DNA from: JOPF136 sp963773835
GTDB taxonomy: Bacteria; Acidobacteriota; Terriglobia; Acidiferrales; UBA7541
Direction: 5' to 3'
Assembly (NCBI GenBank): GCA_963773835.1
Contig: CAVZCQ010000004.1
Coordinates: 1-64,000, forward strand
DNA length: 64,000 bases
Below the pieces are notes generated by a model. The model had not been told where the DNA came from. It saw nothing but the letters and a program-made list of their open reading frames with translations, and ran no database searches. The stretch's first letter is position 1. Each line of letters opens with the position of its first letter. Positions 17,301-25,296 of the stretch are shown here, piece by piece. Made by a program: the position numbers and the translations under genes.

Positions 17301-19505
17301 GCCGGCTCGGTGTCTGTGACTGTGAATACGGCCAGCGCTACCAGCAATGCTGTGCCGTTTGACGTGACAGCACTGACGCCCACGCTGAGCAGCCTCAGCC
17401 CTGCCGGGACCCCCGTGCAAACCGCCTTTCCGATGGCCAGCGTGCAGGTTCAACTCACTGGGACAAACTTTGCAAATGGTGCCCGAGTTCTTTTCAATGG
17501 CGCGCAGAACGGCATCAGCACGACATTCAATAGCGGCTCGAGCCTTACGGCGACACTTCCCGGAAGATTGCTCGGTCCCATTGGGAGCACGAACGACATC
17601 AGCGTCATCAACACCCCGCCCGGGGGAGGAAAATCGCAGCCGCAAACATTTCGCATAATTGCGCCGCCGCCGCCGAACGACAATATTGCAAATGCGACGG
17701 TCATTTCCGCTCCCTTCTACGGGAACATCGTGGACAGCTCTGGAGCGACAACGGAGTCCACGGACCCGGTGCCGCCCTGCGCGCAGCAAATCACCGCCGC
17801 ACAAGGCAACACCGGCGGGCATGCCAACGGCCAGTACAATACGATCTGGTACGCGTTCACTCCGCAGTTTTCGGCGAACCTGGAAGTGGACACAATCGGG
17901 AGCAGCTACGATACGGTGCTTTCCATCTGGTCGGGCGCTCCGGGCAGTCTCACCAATGTCGCCTGCAACGACGACATCAATCCCGGTGTGGTTCTTCAAT
18001 CGCAGATCAGCAGCGCGGCACTGACAGCCGGCACGACCTACTACATCATGGTCAGTTCGTTCGGGCCTCCCGATCCGAACCCCTTGGCGTTGGGAGGCGA
18101 AAGCATCCTAGACTTCAGATACAACGGTGGTTTAAATCCGACGCCGACGTTGACCTCGCTGCTGCCTACCTCGGTCGGTTCGGGCGGTCCGGGCTTCACA
18201 CTGACGGTCAACGGGTCCCTGTTCCTAAACGGCGCTTCGGTTTACTTTGCGAATCAACAGGTGAACACGGCCTATGTCAGTTCCACCCAGCTCACCGCCA
18301 TGATCCCAACCTCTGCCATCGTTCTCCCGGGCACCTATTCGGTGTTTGTTGCGAATCCGCCACCATCAGATACGAGCACGAACGTCAATTTTGATGTGAC
18401 CGTTGGCACCTATCCCGTGCCCATATTGAGTAGCGTGGCCCCGACTAACATCGCAGTCGGCTCGTTGCCTTTCACTTTATACGCTACCGGCGCTGACTTT
18501 GCCTCTAACGCGACCTTGAACATGAACGGCGTCCCCCTTCAGACCACTGTGAATGATCCCGGGCATCTGAGCGCGATTGGGCAAGGGGCGTCCATCTCGA
18601 CCGCCGGAACGGCACTGGTCACCGTGGTGAACCCGTCGCCGGGCGGCGGCCCTTCGGCCTCGCTGCCGGTGAACATAACCACGCCAACGCTCGTTCCGAC
18701 GATTACCAGCGTGACGCCCAGCACCTTTCCCGGTGGCGTTGTGAATCTTCAAATGACCGTAAACGGAACAAACTTCCAGTCCGGCGCCTGTCTGTTCTTT
18801 AACGGATTCTGCTTATATGGCGCGAACGTCGTCAACTCAACACAAATGACCGCCTTTATTTCCGAGAGTTTGGCGGTGGGGACCTATCCGGTCTATGTGC
18901 AGGATCCGTACCCAGCAGGAACCTCGGGGCCATTCAACATCACGGTCACAGCGCCGCCGGACTTCACCCTGATGCCGACGGTCTCGAGCGTCACTGTGAA
19001 CGCCGGCCAGCCGGCCATATTTCCCATCAGCATCGCGGCAACCGGCGGTTTCACAGGAAACGTCAGCCTGAGTTGCGGGGGCCCGGCGACTGGGACGACC
19101 TGCAGCGCCAGTCCCAATCCGGTGGCTGCCGGAACCACCTCGACTGTGACCGTTACCACCACGGCCCGGGGCCTGCTGCCGCCGGACGAGCGCCCACCAT
19201 GGGTCCACTGGCCTGCTGCACTCCCAGTTGTCGTGCTCGTTTTGGTGTGCTCACTGCTGGCGTTGCGCGGAGTCACATCGGGGAGGCAGCGACGTTGGAG
19301 TTACTCGCTGCCGTTGATCTTCCTTGTCCTCTATTTCGTTTTTCAGTCAGCAGGCTGCGGCGGGAGCGGCGGCGGGAGCACCTTCGGGGGAGGCGGCGGG
19401 GGTGGCAACCCAAACGGCACGCCACCGGGCAACTACGCGGTCATCGTCACTGCCACCTCCGGTGCCTTGCAGCATCAGATCACGGTAACTGTGAAGGTCA
19501 ACTGA
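14352..19505 (+). CDS. Giant secreted protein: sortilin/BNR-type propeller, IPT-like domains and C-terminal membrane anchor
   Basis: A 1717-residue protein. A GTG start has GGAGG six bases upstream and leads into a signal peptide (residues about 27-48). A Pro-rich stretch follows, then repeated beta-propeller blades (GGIWRSTDAGASWTAVG, GVLKSTDHGQTWTQ, GVYCSQDGGATWT; about residues 160-900) as in sortilin/VPS10 and BNR repeat proteins. Then come several IPT/TIG-like beta-sandwich repeats (LTVNGTGLTGGTVQWNG and similar) and a PPC-like domain (NTIWYAFTPQFSANLEVD). The C-terminus is odd: an Ig-like domain is interrupted by two hydrophobic helices (PVVVLVLVCSLLALRG and LPLIFLVLYFVF) and a Gly-rich run before its last strands (GTPPGNYAVIVTATSG). 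It is probably exposed at the cell surface; the ligand is unknown. Confidence 0.8.
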   Translation: MFGLHSPGIKSRESLLDSSEWSVLVRLAKGLVAALLLYAIIPANVFGQNWQEPPPPPAPFPQKQFPAAKQKRPPAEAGDEAATGVKSAAGSPLTNGEKDSPEAIRKRQEWFYKQRSSVNGHIPAGARLKALQHMQRMMEAEGKPVRRADGSYTAAGQQSGGTAWTPVGPTPTTGGTFSPVTGRITTIAVDPSDSTGNTLLLGGAQGGIWRSTDAGASWTAVGDQNPSLAMGSIAFAPSSPGTVYAGTGEQAAFGFDIYYGAGVLKSTDHGQTWTQTCTTPGPSCPFIGPYLDVNGGYYTFGGARISYVAVNPTNPTLVLVAAQFLLEGPQEGVYCSQDGGATWTNVLPDEMATFVGFASPSVAYAALGNVLGSSPGAPNGNGIYKATGIGSTCSSIKFMLVGGSGLPSQASMGRIDLGIAPSDSNTVYASISDASNVSSKNLGVYVTTNGGANWLQTGAPDVCQDQCWYDNVVKVDPTNKQDAFFGGAAVVTTSGNSPSWVVRTQNGGTNWSSVIPNSSSGDPGVPHVDSHAMAFVKLPGGKMRLYLGNDGGIWRTDDAEAATITWTNLNNPSLTLTQFYPSISIHPSSSQVAFGGTQDNGSQDYQSGTSWVDNRLCGDGTATAIDTQIPSTVYVTCPNFGGGFPVFASYQGGALGTFFLANNGINPNDTSNFVAPLVVDPNNPDTVYFAGTSVYQSLDAGNTWAVIRGPLVIGSGESLTAMAVSPRNPAFAFVGSSAGNVFYSNSLLTPGQGFVPEYSVSAVLRRGVTAVAFDPSDSTASTVYVSLSGFSFVGSDALGNYIDDPGGHIFKTTVGGTTAVDVSCSVANCSAPAATDLPNIPVNDLLLDPDVPGILYAATDLGVYVGNCSATPCTWSTLGTSLPNVAVLSLRLHEASRTLRAATHGRGVWDLALNNFAFTGPRIFSLSPVSTSAAGGSAVTLTVNGTGLTGGTVQWNGGTTGVTTQTGGTDTTLTATIDPSLLVAGSVSVTVNTASATSNAVPFDVTALTPTLSSLSPAGTPVQTAFPMASVQVQLTGTNFANGARVLFNGAQNGISTTFNSGSSLTATLPGRLLGPIGSTNDISVINTPPGGGKSQPQTFRIIAPPPPNDNIANATVISAPFYGNIVDSSGATTESTDPVPPCAQQITAAQGNTGGHANGQYNTIWYAFTPQFSANLEVDTIGSSYDTVLSIWSGAPGSLTNVACNDDINPGVVLQSQISSAALTAGTTYYIMVSSFGPPDPNPLALGGESILDFRYNGGLNPTPTLTSLLPTSVGSGGPGFTLTVNGSLFLNGASVYFANQQVNTAYVSSTQLTAMIPTSAIVLPGTYSVFVANPPPSDTSTNVNFDVTVGTYPVPILSSVAPTNIAVGSLPFTLYATGADFASNATLNMNGVPLQTTVNDPGHLSAIGQGASISTAGTALVTVVNPSPGGGPSASLPVNITTPTLVPTITSVTPSTFPGGVVNLQMTVNGTNFQSGACLFFNGFCLYGANVVNSTQMTAFISESLAVGTYPVYVQDPYPAGTSGPFNITVTAPPDFTLMPTVSSVTVNAGQPAIFPISIAATGGFTGNVSLSCGGPATGTTCSASPNPVAAGTTSTVTVTTTARGLLPPDERPPWVHWPAALPVVVLVLVCSLLALRGVTSGRQRRWSYSLPLIFLVLYFVFQSAGCGGSGGGSTFGGGGGGGNPNGTPPGNYAVIVTATSGALQHQITVTVKVN

Positions 19506-19535
19506 GCCGTCCGGCACAGATCAGGTGTCGCCCAA

Positions 19536-20219
19536 TCAGGATTTCTGCCAGAGCCGCAATCCGCCCTTGATGGCAAGAGAATTGTCGCCCAGGCGGCACT
19601 TCGGAGGCAGGCGCTTCAGTTTCTTTGAGTTGCCGCCGCCCAGCACCACGTGGTCGGCTTCTAGCGCCCAGATGAAATGCTTCACGATCCGGTCCACGTG
19701 CCTGCGCCACTTCTTTTTGCCCAGGTGCTCGAGCCCGCGGAGCCCCACGTAGTCCTCAAACGTCTTGCCGTGGCGGTAGGGCAGATGGGCCAGCTCCAGC
19801 GGCTCCAGGACTCCGTCCGCCACCATCGCGGAGCCGAGCCCAGTGCCCAGTCCGAGAAAAAGCATGCGCCCGCCCTCGTAACTGCCCAGGGCCTGCATCG
19901 CTGCGTCATTGATCAGCTTCACGGGGCGGCCAAAGGCTTTGTGGAAATCGAAGCCCACCCAGCCGGGGCCGAGGTTGCGGGGATCGTGTGCTGGCCGTCC
20001 GTGGGCCACCATGCCGGGATAGCCGATCGACACGGCTTGATAATCCCACCCGTGCACCGCCTTCTTCACTTCGCTGACCATCTTTGCCGGCGTCAGCTTG
20101 GGGCCGGAGGGGATTTTGATGGCTTCCGTCTTTCCACTGCCGGCGACTTTGACGTTTGTGCCGCCGATATCGAGAACCATGATGCGACTGGGCTTGCGTG
20201 CCGTCTTGTTTCGTTTCAC
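19536..20219 (-). CDS. ROK-family sugar kinase, probable polyphosphate/ATP glucokinase
   Basis: A 227-residue protein with the phosphate-1 motif LDIGGTNVKV near the N-terminus, LINDAAMQALGSY (catalytic Asp in NDA) and LGLGTGLGSAMV (phosphate-2). The compact length and lack of the usual ROK zinc motif fit PpgK-type glucokinases, which can use polyphosphate; the phosphoryl donor cannot be told from sequence alone. A GTG start with GGAG upstream is used because the nearby ATG is out of frame. It ends 30 bases from the convergent propeller gene. Confidence 0.75.
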   Translation of the reverse strand: MKRNKTARKPSRIMVLDIGGTNVKVAGSGKTEAIKIPSGPKLTPAKMVSEVKKAVHGWDYQAVSIGYPGMVAHGRPAHDPRNLGPGWVGFDFHKAFGRPVKLINDAAMQALGSYEGGRMLFLGLGTGLGSAMVADGVLEPLELAHLPYRHGKTFEDYVGLRGLEHLGKKKWRRHVDRIVKHFIWALEADHVVLGGGNSKKLKRLPPKCRLGDNSLAIKGGLRLWQKS

Positions 20220-20589
20220 GGTGTTTCATCTCCGCTTAGGATTGGGAAGGGTGGTCGAGTGCTCCTGATTCCCGCGAACGGCAACTGGGAAATGGGGGCG
20301 ACTGCCGCGTCCTCCCGATTATGACCTGCCGCGCTTCGCAAGAGGATACCAAGAACAGCCCGGCGAGCACAGCCCCATGTGGAACGGGCTCTCGAGGGTG
20401 CGCGAATTGCCCCACGGGGAACTCGCCGGGATGCCAAGAGCCCACTGTCCACGCTGCCGCGATTCGCCTTAAGCCATCAGTAACTGTCCAACAAAGCGCG
20501 GCTCCAGTTTTCCAACCCCCGGCCGATAACACAGGGAGCCGAGGACCCAGCCTAACCGGCTTCGGCTGGCTGCCACGGACGAGGAGCTC
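20220..20589. other. Divergent intergenic region, nothing specific seen
   Basis: Separates the ROK kinase from the TonB receptor operon and should carry both promoters. I see no repeat, RNA or operator that I can support. Confidence 0.35.
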
Positions 20590-22725
20590 ATGTTCAAAGA
20601 GGTGACCGCTCTTGCTTCAAAACCTCCCCGCGCGCGCAAGAGGCGCGCAGCCTCCCGGCGAGAGGCGGCTTGGAGGATGAGCAAGACGCCGTTGCGGGGC
20701 GCAGGCCGCACCGCGGCTTGCGGCTTACTCCTGATTGCAGGCTGGACTCACCCTGCGGGCGCAAAGCCGGCGAATGACACGCCGGCGGGCCCCGGAAAAC
20801 AAAACCAGCTCAAACAACTCAGCCTGGAAGATCTCGGCAAAGTGGAAGTGACGAGCGTGTCCAAGGAGCCCGAGCAGGTGTGGAAAACACCGGCGGCGAT
20901 CTTCGTGCTCACCCAGGAAGACATTCGCCGTTCCGGAGCCACCAGCATCCCGGAGCTGTTGCGGCTGGTGCCGGGCGTGGAGGTAGCCCGGTCCAATTCG
21001 AATTCGTGGGCCGTGGGGATTCGCGGTTTCGGCAACGTGTTGTCGAGATCGGTGCTAGTCCTGATTGATGGGCGCAGCGTGTACACCCCGCTGTACGAGG
21101 GCGTTTACTGGGACGTCCAGAACGTGATGCTCGAAGACGTGGAGCGAATCGAGGTGATCCGGGGGCCGGGCGGCACAATCTGGGGCGCGAACGCGGTGAA
21201 CGGGGTGATCAACATCATTACCAAGAGCGCGAGGAACACGCACGGCGCTCTGGTCTCCACAGGCGGTGGAAACCTGGATCAGGCCACAGGGGCGGCGCGA
21301 TTCGGCGGCTCGGTCGGCAGCCGGTTTGACTATCGTGTGTACGGCATGGGTTTCCTCCGCGGCGGCGAATACCATTCCAACCACGACCCCTTCGACGAAT
21401 GGCGGATCGGCCAAATGGGCTTCCGGACGGATTGGAAAGCCGGCCCCCGCGACGACCTGACCGTGCAGGGAGACATTTACAGCGGCGACAGCGGGGAAAG
21501 AAAGAACATCACGTTCTTCAATCCCCTTTCGCAAGCGAATCTCGACACACACGCCTTCGTTTCCGGCGGAAACCTGCTAGCCCGCTGGAGCCGGGACACG
21601 GGGGACGGGTCCGACATTCAGCTTCAGGTGTATTTCGACCGCACGATTCGGCAGGACATCCAGTTCGGGGAGACCCGCAACACCTTCGACGTAGATTTCA
21701 TCCAGCACACACACTGGCTAAAAGGGCAGAGCCTGATTTGGGGACTGGGCGTGCGGGTGAGCCCCGAGAACTTCATTCAGTCGCAGCCGACCGTCGATTT
21801 CGAGCCGCACCACCAGACGGTGAAAATCTTCAGCGGCTTCATCCAGGACGAAATCCCGATCGTACGCAGCAAACTCTCACTGGTGGCGGGCACCAAGCTC
21901 GAAAACAACAGTTTCAGCGGTTTCGAATATCAGCCGAGCATTCGTCTGTTGTGGACGCCCACGCCTCACCAGTCGTTCTGGGCGGCCGCGTCCCGGGCCG
22001 TGCGCACACCCGGGCGCCTCGACCAGGACGTCGCGGCTACCGGCTTTGTAAGCGCCGGCCCCCCGCTTCCCACCCTGATCGAGCTGGTGGGGAACCCGGG
22101 ATTTTCCGCTGAGCGACTGCTGGGATACGAGGCGGGGTACCGGACGCTGGTGGGGAAGCGGTTCTACGTGGATTTCGCGACGTTTTACAACATTTATCGC
22201 GATCTGGAGGATCTCGGCACGCCGTCCATCACGATGCCCGGGACGCCGGCTCCTCAGCACATCCTGATCACCATTCCCTTGGTCAACGGGATTCGAGGGC
22301 ACACGGTGGGAGGGGAAATCGCGCCGGATTGGAAAGTCACGGAATGGTGGCACCTGAAGGGATCCTACTCGCTGCTGCACATGAGCCTGGATAGAGAGCC
22401 GGGCAGCGGGGCCGCGGGAACGGAGGTGGCGAGCGACTTGGGCTCGAGCCCACACCATGAAGTGGTTGTCCAGTCCCTGTTCAATCTTCCGAAGCGCTTC
22501 GAGTTCGACGCGTCCTACCGGTACCTGAGCGCTTTGCCGGCCCAGACAGTGCATGCGTATCACACCATGGACCTGCGAATCGGCTGGCACGTGGGGGAGA
22601 AGCTGGAGTTCTCCGTGGTGGGGCAAAACCTGCTGCAGCCCTTCCACGCGGAATTTAGCTCCGGTTCCGGGATGCTTGTGCCGATCCGAAGGAGCGCCTA
22701 CGCGAAAGTGGTCTGGACGCGATAG
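20590..22725 (+). CDS. TonB-dependent outer-membrane receptor
   Basis: A 711-residue receptor. After a long N-terminus with a hydrophobic segment (about residues 40-58) it has the plug signature LEDLGKVEVTSVSKEPEQ, TPAAIFVLTQEDIRRSG, RLVPGVEV, IRGFGN, VIRGPGGTIWGANAVNGVIN and a barrel to the C-terminus. The ATG chosen has GAGGAG five bases upstream; an internal ATG at 20677 would give a more normal signal peptide and is a real alternative. It is the first gene of an operon with a YfiR protein and signalling genes, so it may act as a signal-transducing or cofactor-importing receptor rather than a nutrient transporter. The ligand is unknown. Confidence 0.88.
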   Translation: MFKEVTALASKPPRARKRRAASRREAAWRMSKTPLRGAGRTAACGLLLIAGWTHPAGAKPANDTPAGPGKQNQLKQLSLEDLGKVEVTSVSKEPEQVWKTPAAIFVLTQEDIRRSGATSIPELLRLVPGVEVARSNSNSWAVGIRGFGNVLSRSVLVLIDGRSVYTPLYEGVYWDVQNVMLEDVERIEVIRGPGGTIWGANAVNGVINIITKSARNTHGALVSTGGGNLDQATGAARFGGSVGSRFDYRVYGMGFLRGGEYHSNHDPFDEWRIGQMGFRTDWKAGPRDDLTVQGDIYSGDSGERKNITFFNPLSQANLDTHAFVSGGNLLARWSRDTGDGSDIQLQVYFDRTIRQDIQFGETRNTFDVDFIQHTHWLKGQSLIWGLGVRVSPENFIQSQPTVDFEPHHQTVKIFSGFIQDEIPIVRSKLSLVAGTKLENNSFSGFEYQPSIRLLWTPTPHQSFWAAASRAVRTPGRLDQDVAATGFVSAGPPLPTLIELVGNPGFSAERLLGYEAGYRTLVGKRFYVDFATFYNIYRDLEDLGTPSITMPGTPAPQHILITIPLVNGIRGHTVGGEIAPDWKVTEWWHLKGSYSLLHMSLDREPGSGAAGTEVASDLGSSPHHEVVVQSLFNLPKRFEFDASYRYLSALPAQTVHAYHTMDLRIGWHVGEKLEFSVVGQNLLQPFHAEFSSGSGMLVPIRRSAYAKVVWTR

Positions 22726-22740
22726 CAGAAACGGTGAGAG

Positions 22741-23367
22741 ATGAGGGCTATTCTCATCAGCGGGATGTTTCACGGTCGGCCAGGCAGCCGGCTTTCGAAG
22801 AGCTGCCGGATCCTTGCCGCACCCATAGCTGCGCTCCTCGCCGCGAGTGCTCTCTTCTCTCCCGCCGCGCGCGGCCAGCAATCGCGACCCAACGAGTACC
22901 AAGTAAAAGCAGTGTACCTCATCAACTTCAGCAGGTTCGTGGGCTGGCCGGCGTCGCCGGCGTCCTCGCAGACCAACACGTTTTCCATTTGCGTGCTTGG
23001 CAAGGACCCCTTCGGCCCGGTTCTCGATGCCGCGCTCGCGGGAGAGAGCATCGCGGGGAAGAGCGTGGCCGTTCAGCGAGTCGGGCAATTGCAGGAGGCG
23101 ATGGGCTGCCGGGTTCTGTTCATATCCTCTTCGGAGGAAAGCCGCCTGAAAGACATCCTGGCGGCGCTGAACAAAACCAGCGTGCTGACGGTGAGCGATA
23201 TCCCCCGGTTTACCCAGCGCGGCGGGATGATCCAGTTCGTTTTGCAGGAGGACCGGGTGCGATTCGAAGTGAACCTGGCGAGCACGGCGGAGGCCGGCCT
23301 CACGCTGAGTTCCGAGCTCTTGAAGGTGGCGGTGGCGGTGAGAAGAAGCGCACAACCGGGAGGCTGA
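22741..23367 (+). CDS. YfiR-family periplasmic protein (DUF4154)
   Basis: A 208-residue protein: signal peptide (hydrophobic residues about 22-40, ending ARGQQ), then the YfiR fold with YQVKAVYLINFSRFVGWP, FSICVLGKDPFG, CRVLFISSSEE, LTVSDIPRFTQRGGMIQF and ending with VRFEVNLA. In Pseudomonas, YfiR is a periplasmic inhibitor that holds the CHASE8 domain of the diguanylate cyclase YfiN in check and is relieved by the outer-membrane protein YfiB. Here the gene stands 15 bases after the TonB receptor and just before a kinase with a similar periplasmic domain, so it probably inhibits that kinase. Confidence 0.85.
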   Translation: MRAILISGMFHGRPGSRLSKSCRILAAPIAALLAASALFSPAARGQQSRPNEYQVKAVYLINFSRFVGWPASPASSQTNTFSICVLGKDPFGPVLDAALAGESIAGKSVAVQRVGQLQEAMGCRVLFISSSEESRLKDILAALNKTSVLTVSDIPRFTQRGGMIQFVLQEDRVRFEVNLASTAEAGLTLSSELLKVAVAVRRSAQPGG

Positions 23368-23373
23368 GGAGCG

Positions 23374-24822
23374 ATGCCGGTCGGGGGACAACTCTCGCTC
23401 TCCAGAAGACTGTTCAGGATGAGCATCCTGGTCAGCGCGACGGCGCTGCTGATCGCCTGCGCCGCGTTTGTGGCTTACGACCTGGCGACCTTCCGGCAGG
23501 CCATCGTGCGGAACCTGTCCGTGCAGGCGCAGTTACTGGGGTCGAACAGCGTCTCGGCGCTCGTGTTCAGCGATCCGGCCTCGGCGGAAAACACGCTGGC
23601 GGCGCTGCGCTTAGCACCGAGCGTAGTTTCCGCGTGCGTGTACTCGAAGGATGGCCGGCCGTTTGCGGACTACCGGCGCACGAAGGACGTCGCGCCCCCG
23701 GCGACGCCGGAGCTGGCAGCAGGCGAAGAGGAACGGTACTGGTTCGGCAGCAGACAAGTGATGCTGGTCCACCGCATTGTGTTCCAGGGAAAACCCACGG
23801 GCTTCATTTACATCGCGTCGGACCTGGAGACGCTGGTGGAGCGGCTGAAGCGCTACGTGATGATTTCCGTCTTCGTGCTCCTGGGGTCATTGATGGGCGC
23901 GGTGGCGGTGTCGACGGCGCTCCGAAAAACGATCGTCAAACCCATTGAGGACCTGGCAGAGGTGGCGCGGGGCATCTCACAGGAACGAAATTATTCCGTG
24001 CGCGCGGCGGCGGAGGGCGCGCCGACGGAGCTCCTTGTGCTGGTGGAAGCGTTCAACGAGATGCTGGCACAGATCGAGCAGCGCGACCAGGAGGTGCACG
24101 AAGCCCGCGAGAAGCTGGAGCGCCGCGTCGAGCTGCGAACCGCGGAGCTGGCGGCGGCGAACAAAGAGCTCGAGGCGTTTTCCTATTCCGTTTCGCACGA
24201 CCTGCGCGTGCCGCTAAGGAGCATCGACGGCTTCAGCCTCGCATTGATGGAGGATTACGGGGACAAGCTGGGCGAGGAGGCGCGGGGCCATTTCGACAGG
24301 ATCCGCGCGGCCACGCGACGGATGGGCCTGCTGATTGACGACATGCTGGAACTAGCGCGGGTGTCCCGCGTGGAGATGCACCGGCAGCGCGTGGACCTAA
24401 CTGGGATGGTCCGGTCTTTGGAGACGGAGCTGCGCAAGGCGGACCCGGGGCGGCAGGTGGAATGCGTAATCGCGGAGGGCATCGAGGCGGAGGGCGATGC
24501 CAGGCTGCTGCGCGTGGTCATGGACAACCTGCTACGGAACGCCTGGAAATACACGTCGAAACACCCTTCGGCACGGATCGAGTTCGGCCAGATGAGTTCG
24601 AACGGGAGCCGCGCCTACTACGTGAAGGACGACGGGGCCGGGTTCGATCCCGCCTACGCCGGGAAGCTCTTCGGCGCATTCCAGCGGCTGCACGGCGCTT
24701 CGGAATTTCCGGGGACGGGGGTGGGCTTGGCTACGGTCCAGAGGATCATCCATCGGCACGGCGGAAGGATCTGGGCCGAAGCCGAGGTGGAAAAAGGGGC
24801 GACCTTCTATTTCACTTTTTGA
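23374..24822 (+). CDS. Membrane histidine kinase with YfiN/CHASE8-like periplasmic sensor
   Basis: A 482-residue kinase: transmembrane helix 1 (about residues 17-36) and a periplasmic domain of about 120 residues (LGSNSVSALVFSDPASAENTL, VVSACVYSKDG), matching the CHASE8 sensor type. Helix 2 (about 160-182) is followed by HAMP (IVKPIEDLAEVARGIS), a coiled coil (about 235-268), HisKA with YSVSHDLRVPL (His275), and HATPase_c with DDGAGFD and GTGVGLA. It probably signals to the receiver encoded 24 bases downstream. The domain content suggests that the YfiR/YfiN sensing module has been joined to a kinase instead of a diguanylate cyclase. Confidence 0.87.
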   Translation: MPVGGQLSLSRRLFRMSILVSATALLIACAAFVAYDLATFRQAIVRNLSVQAQLLGSNSVSALVFSDPASAENTLAALRLAPSVVSACVYSKDGRPFADYRRTKDVAPPATPELAAGEEERYWFGSRQVMLVHRIVFQGKPTGFIYIASDLETLVERLKRYVMISVFVLLGSLMGAVAVSTALRKTIVKPIEDLAEVARGISQERNYSVRAAAEGAPTELLVLVEAFNEMLAQIEQRDQEVHEAREKLERRVELRTAELAAANKELEAFSYSVSHDLRVPLRSIDGFSLALMEDYGDKLGEEARGHFDRIRAATRRMGLLIDDMLELARVSRVEMHRQRVDLTGMVRSLETELRKADPGRQVECVIAEGIEAEGDARLLRVVMDNLLRNAWKYTSKHPSARIEFGQMSSNGSRAYYVKDDGAGFDPAYAGKLFGAFQRLHGASEFPGTGVGLATVQRIIHRHGGRIWAEAEVEKGATFYFTF

Positions 24823-24846
24823 AGAACGAAACGCCAGGAGGAACGC

Positions 24847-25296
24847 ATGAAGGACGAAATCATACTGCTCGTAGAAGACAATCCCGACGACGAGGCGCTC
24901 ACGCTACGCGCACTGAAGCAGAACCAGATCATGAACCAGGTGGTGGTGGCTCACGACGGCGTAGAGGCGCTTAACTACCTGTTCGCCGAGGGCGCCCACG
25001 TCGGCCGCGACACGCAGGAGATGCCGCACGTGGTACTGCTGGACCTGAAACTGCCGAAACTGGACGGATTCGAAGTCCTGCGCCGCATCCGCTCCGACCC
25101 CCGCACACGGCGCCTGCCCGTGGTGATTCTGACGACTTCTAAAGAAGACCAGGACCTGATCAAGGGCTATGACATTGGCGCCAACAGTTACGTGCGGAAG
25201 CCCGTTGAGTTCGGTGAATTTGTGACCGCGGTCAAGCAGTTGGGGCTGTACTGGCTGCTGTTGAACCAGAACGCCCCGCTGCCCCGGAGGCTTTGA
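24847..25296 (+). CDS. Single-domain response regulator (Rcp1-like)
   Basis: A 149-residue receiver of the subfamily paired with phytochrome-type kinases: LLVEDNPDDE, VVLLDLKLPK (Asp66), ILTTSKEDQD and RKPVEF. AGGAGG stands six bases before the ATG. It lies between two kinases and its stop overlaps the next start (TGATG), so it is translationally coupled and probably receives phosphate from the CHASE8 kinase. Confidence 0.9.
   Translation: MKDEIILLVEDNPDDEALTLRALKQNQIMNQVVVAHDGVEALNYLFAEGAHVGRDTQEMPHVVLLDLKLPKLDGFEVLRRIRSDPRTRRLPVVILTTSKEDQDLIKGYDIGANSYVRKPVEFGEFVTAVKQLGLYWLLLNQNAPLPRRL

Noticed and set aside
21877..23391. Minus-strand open frame (504 aa) under the TonB receptor and YfiR
   Set aside because: His/Arg-rich antisense shadow covering two genes with clear motifs on the plus strand.
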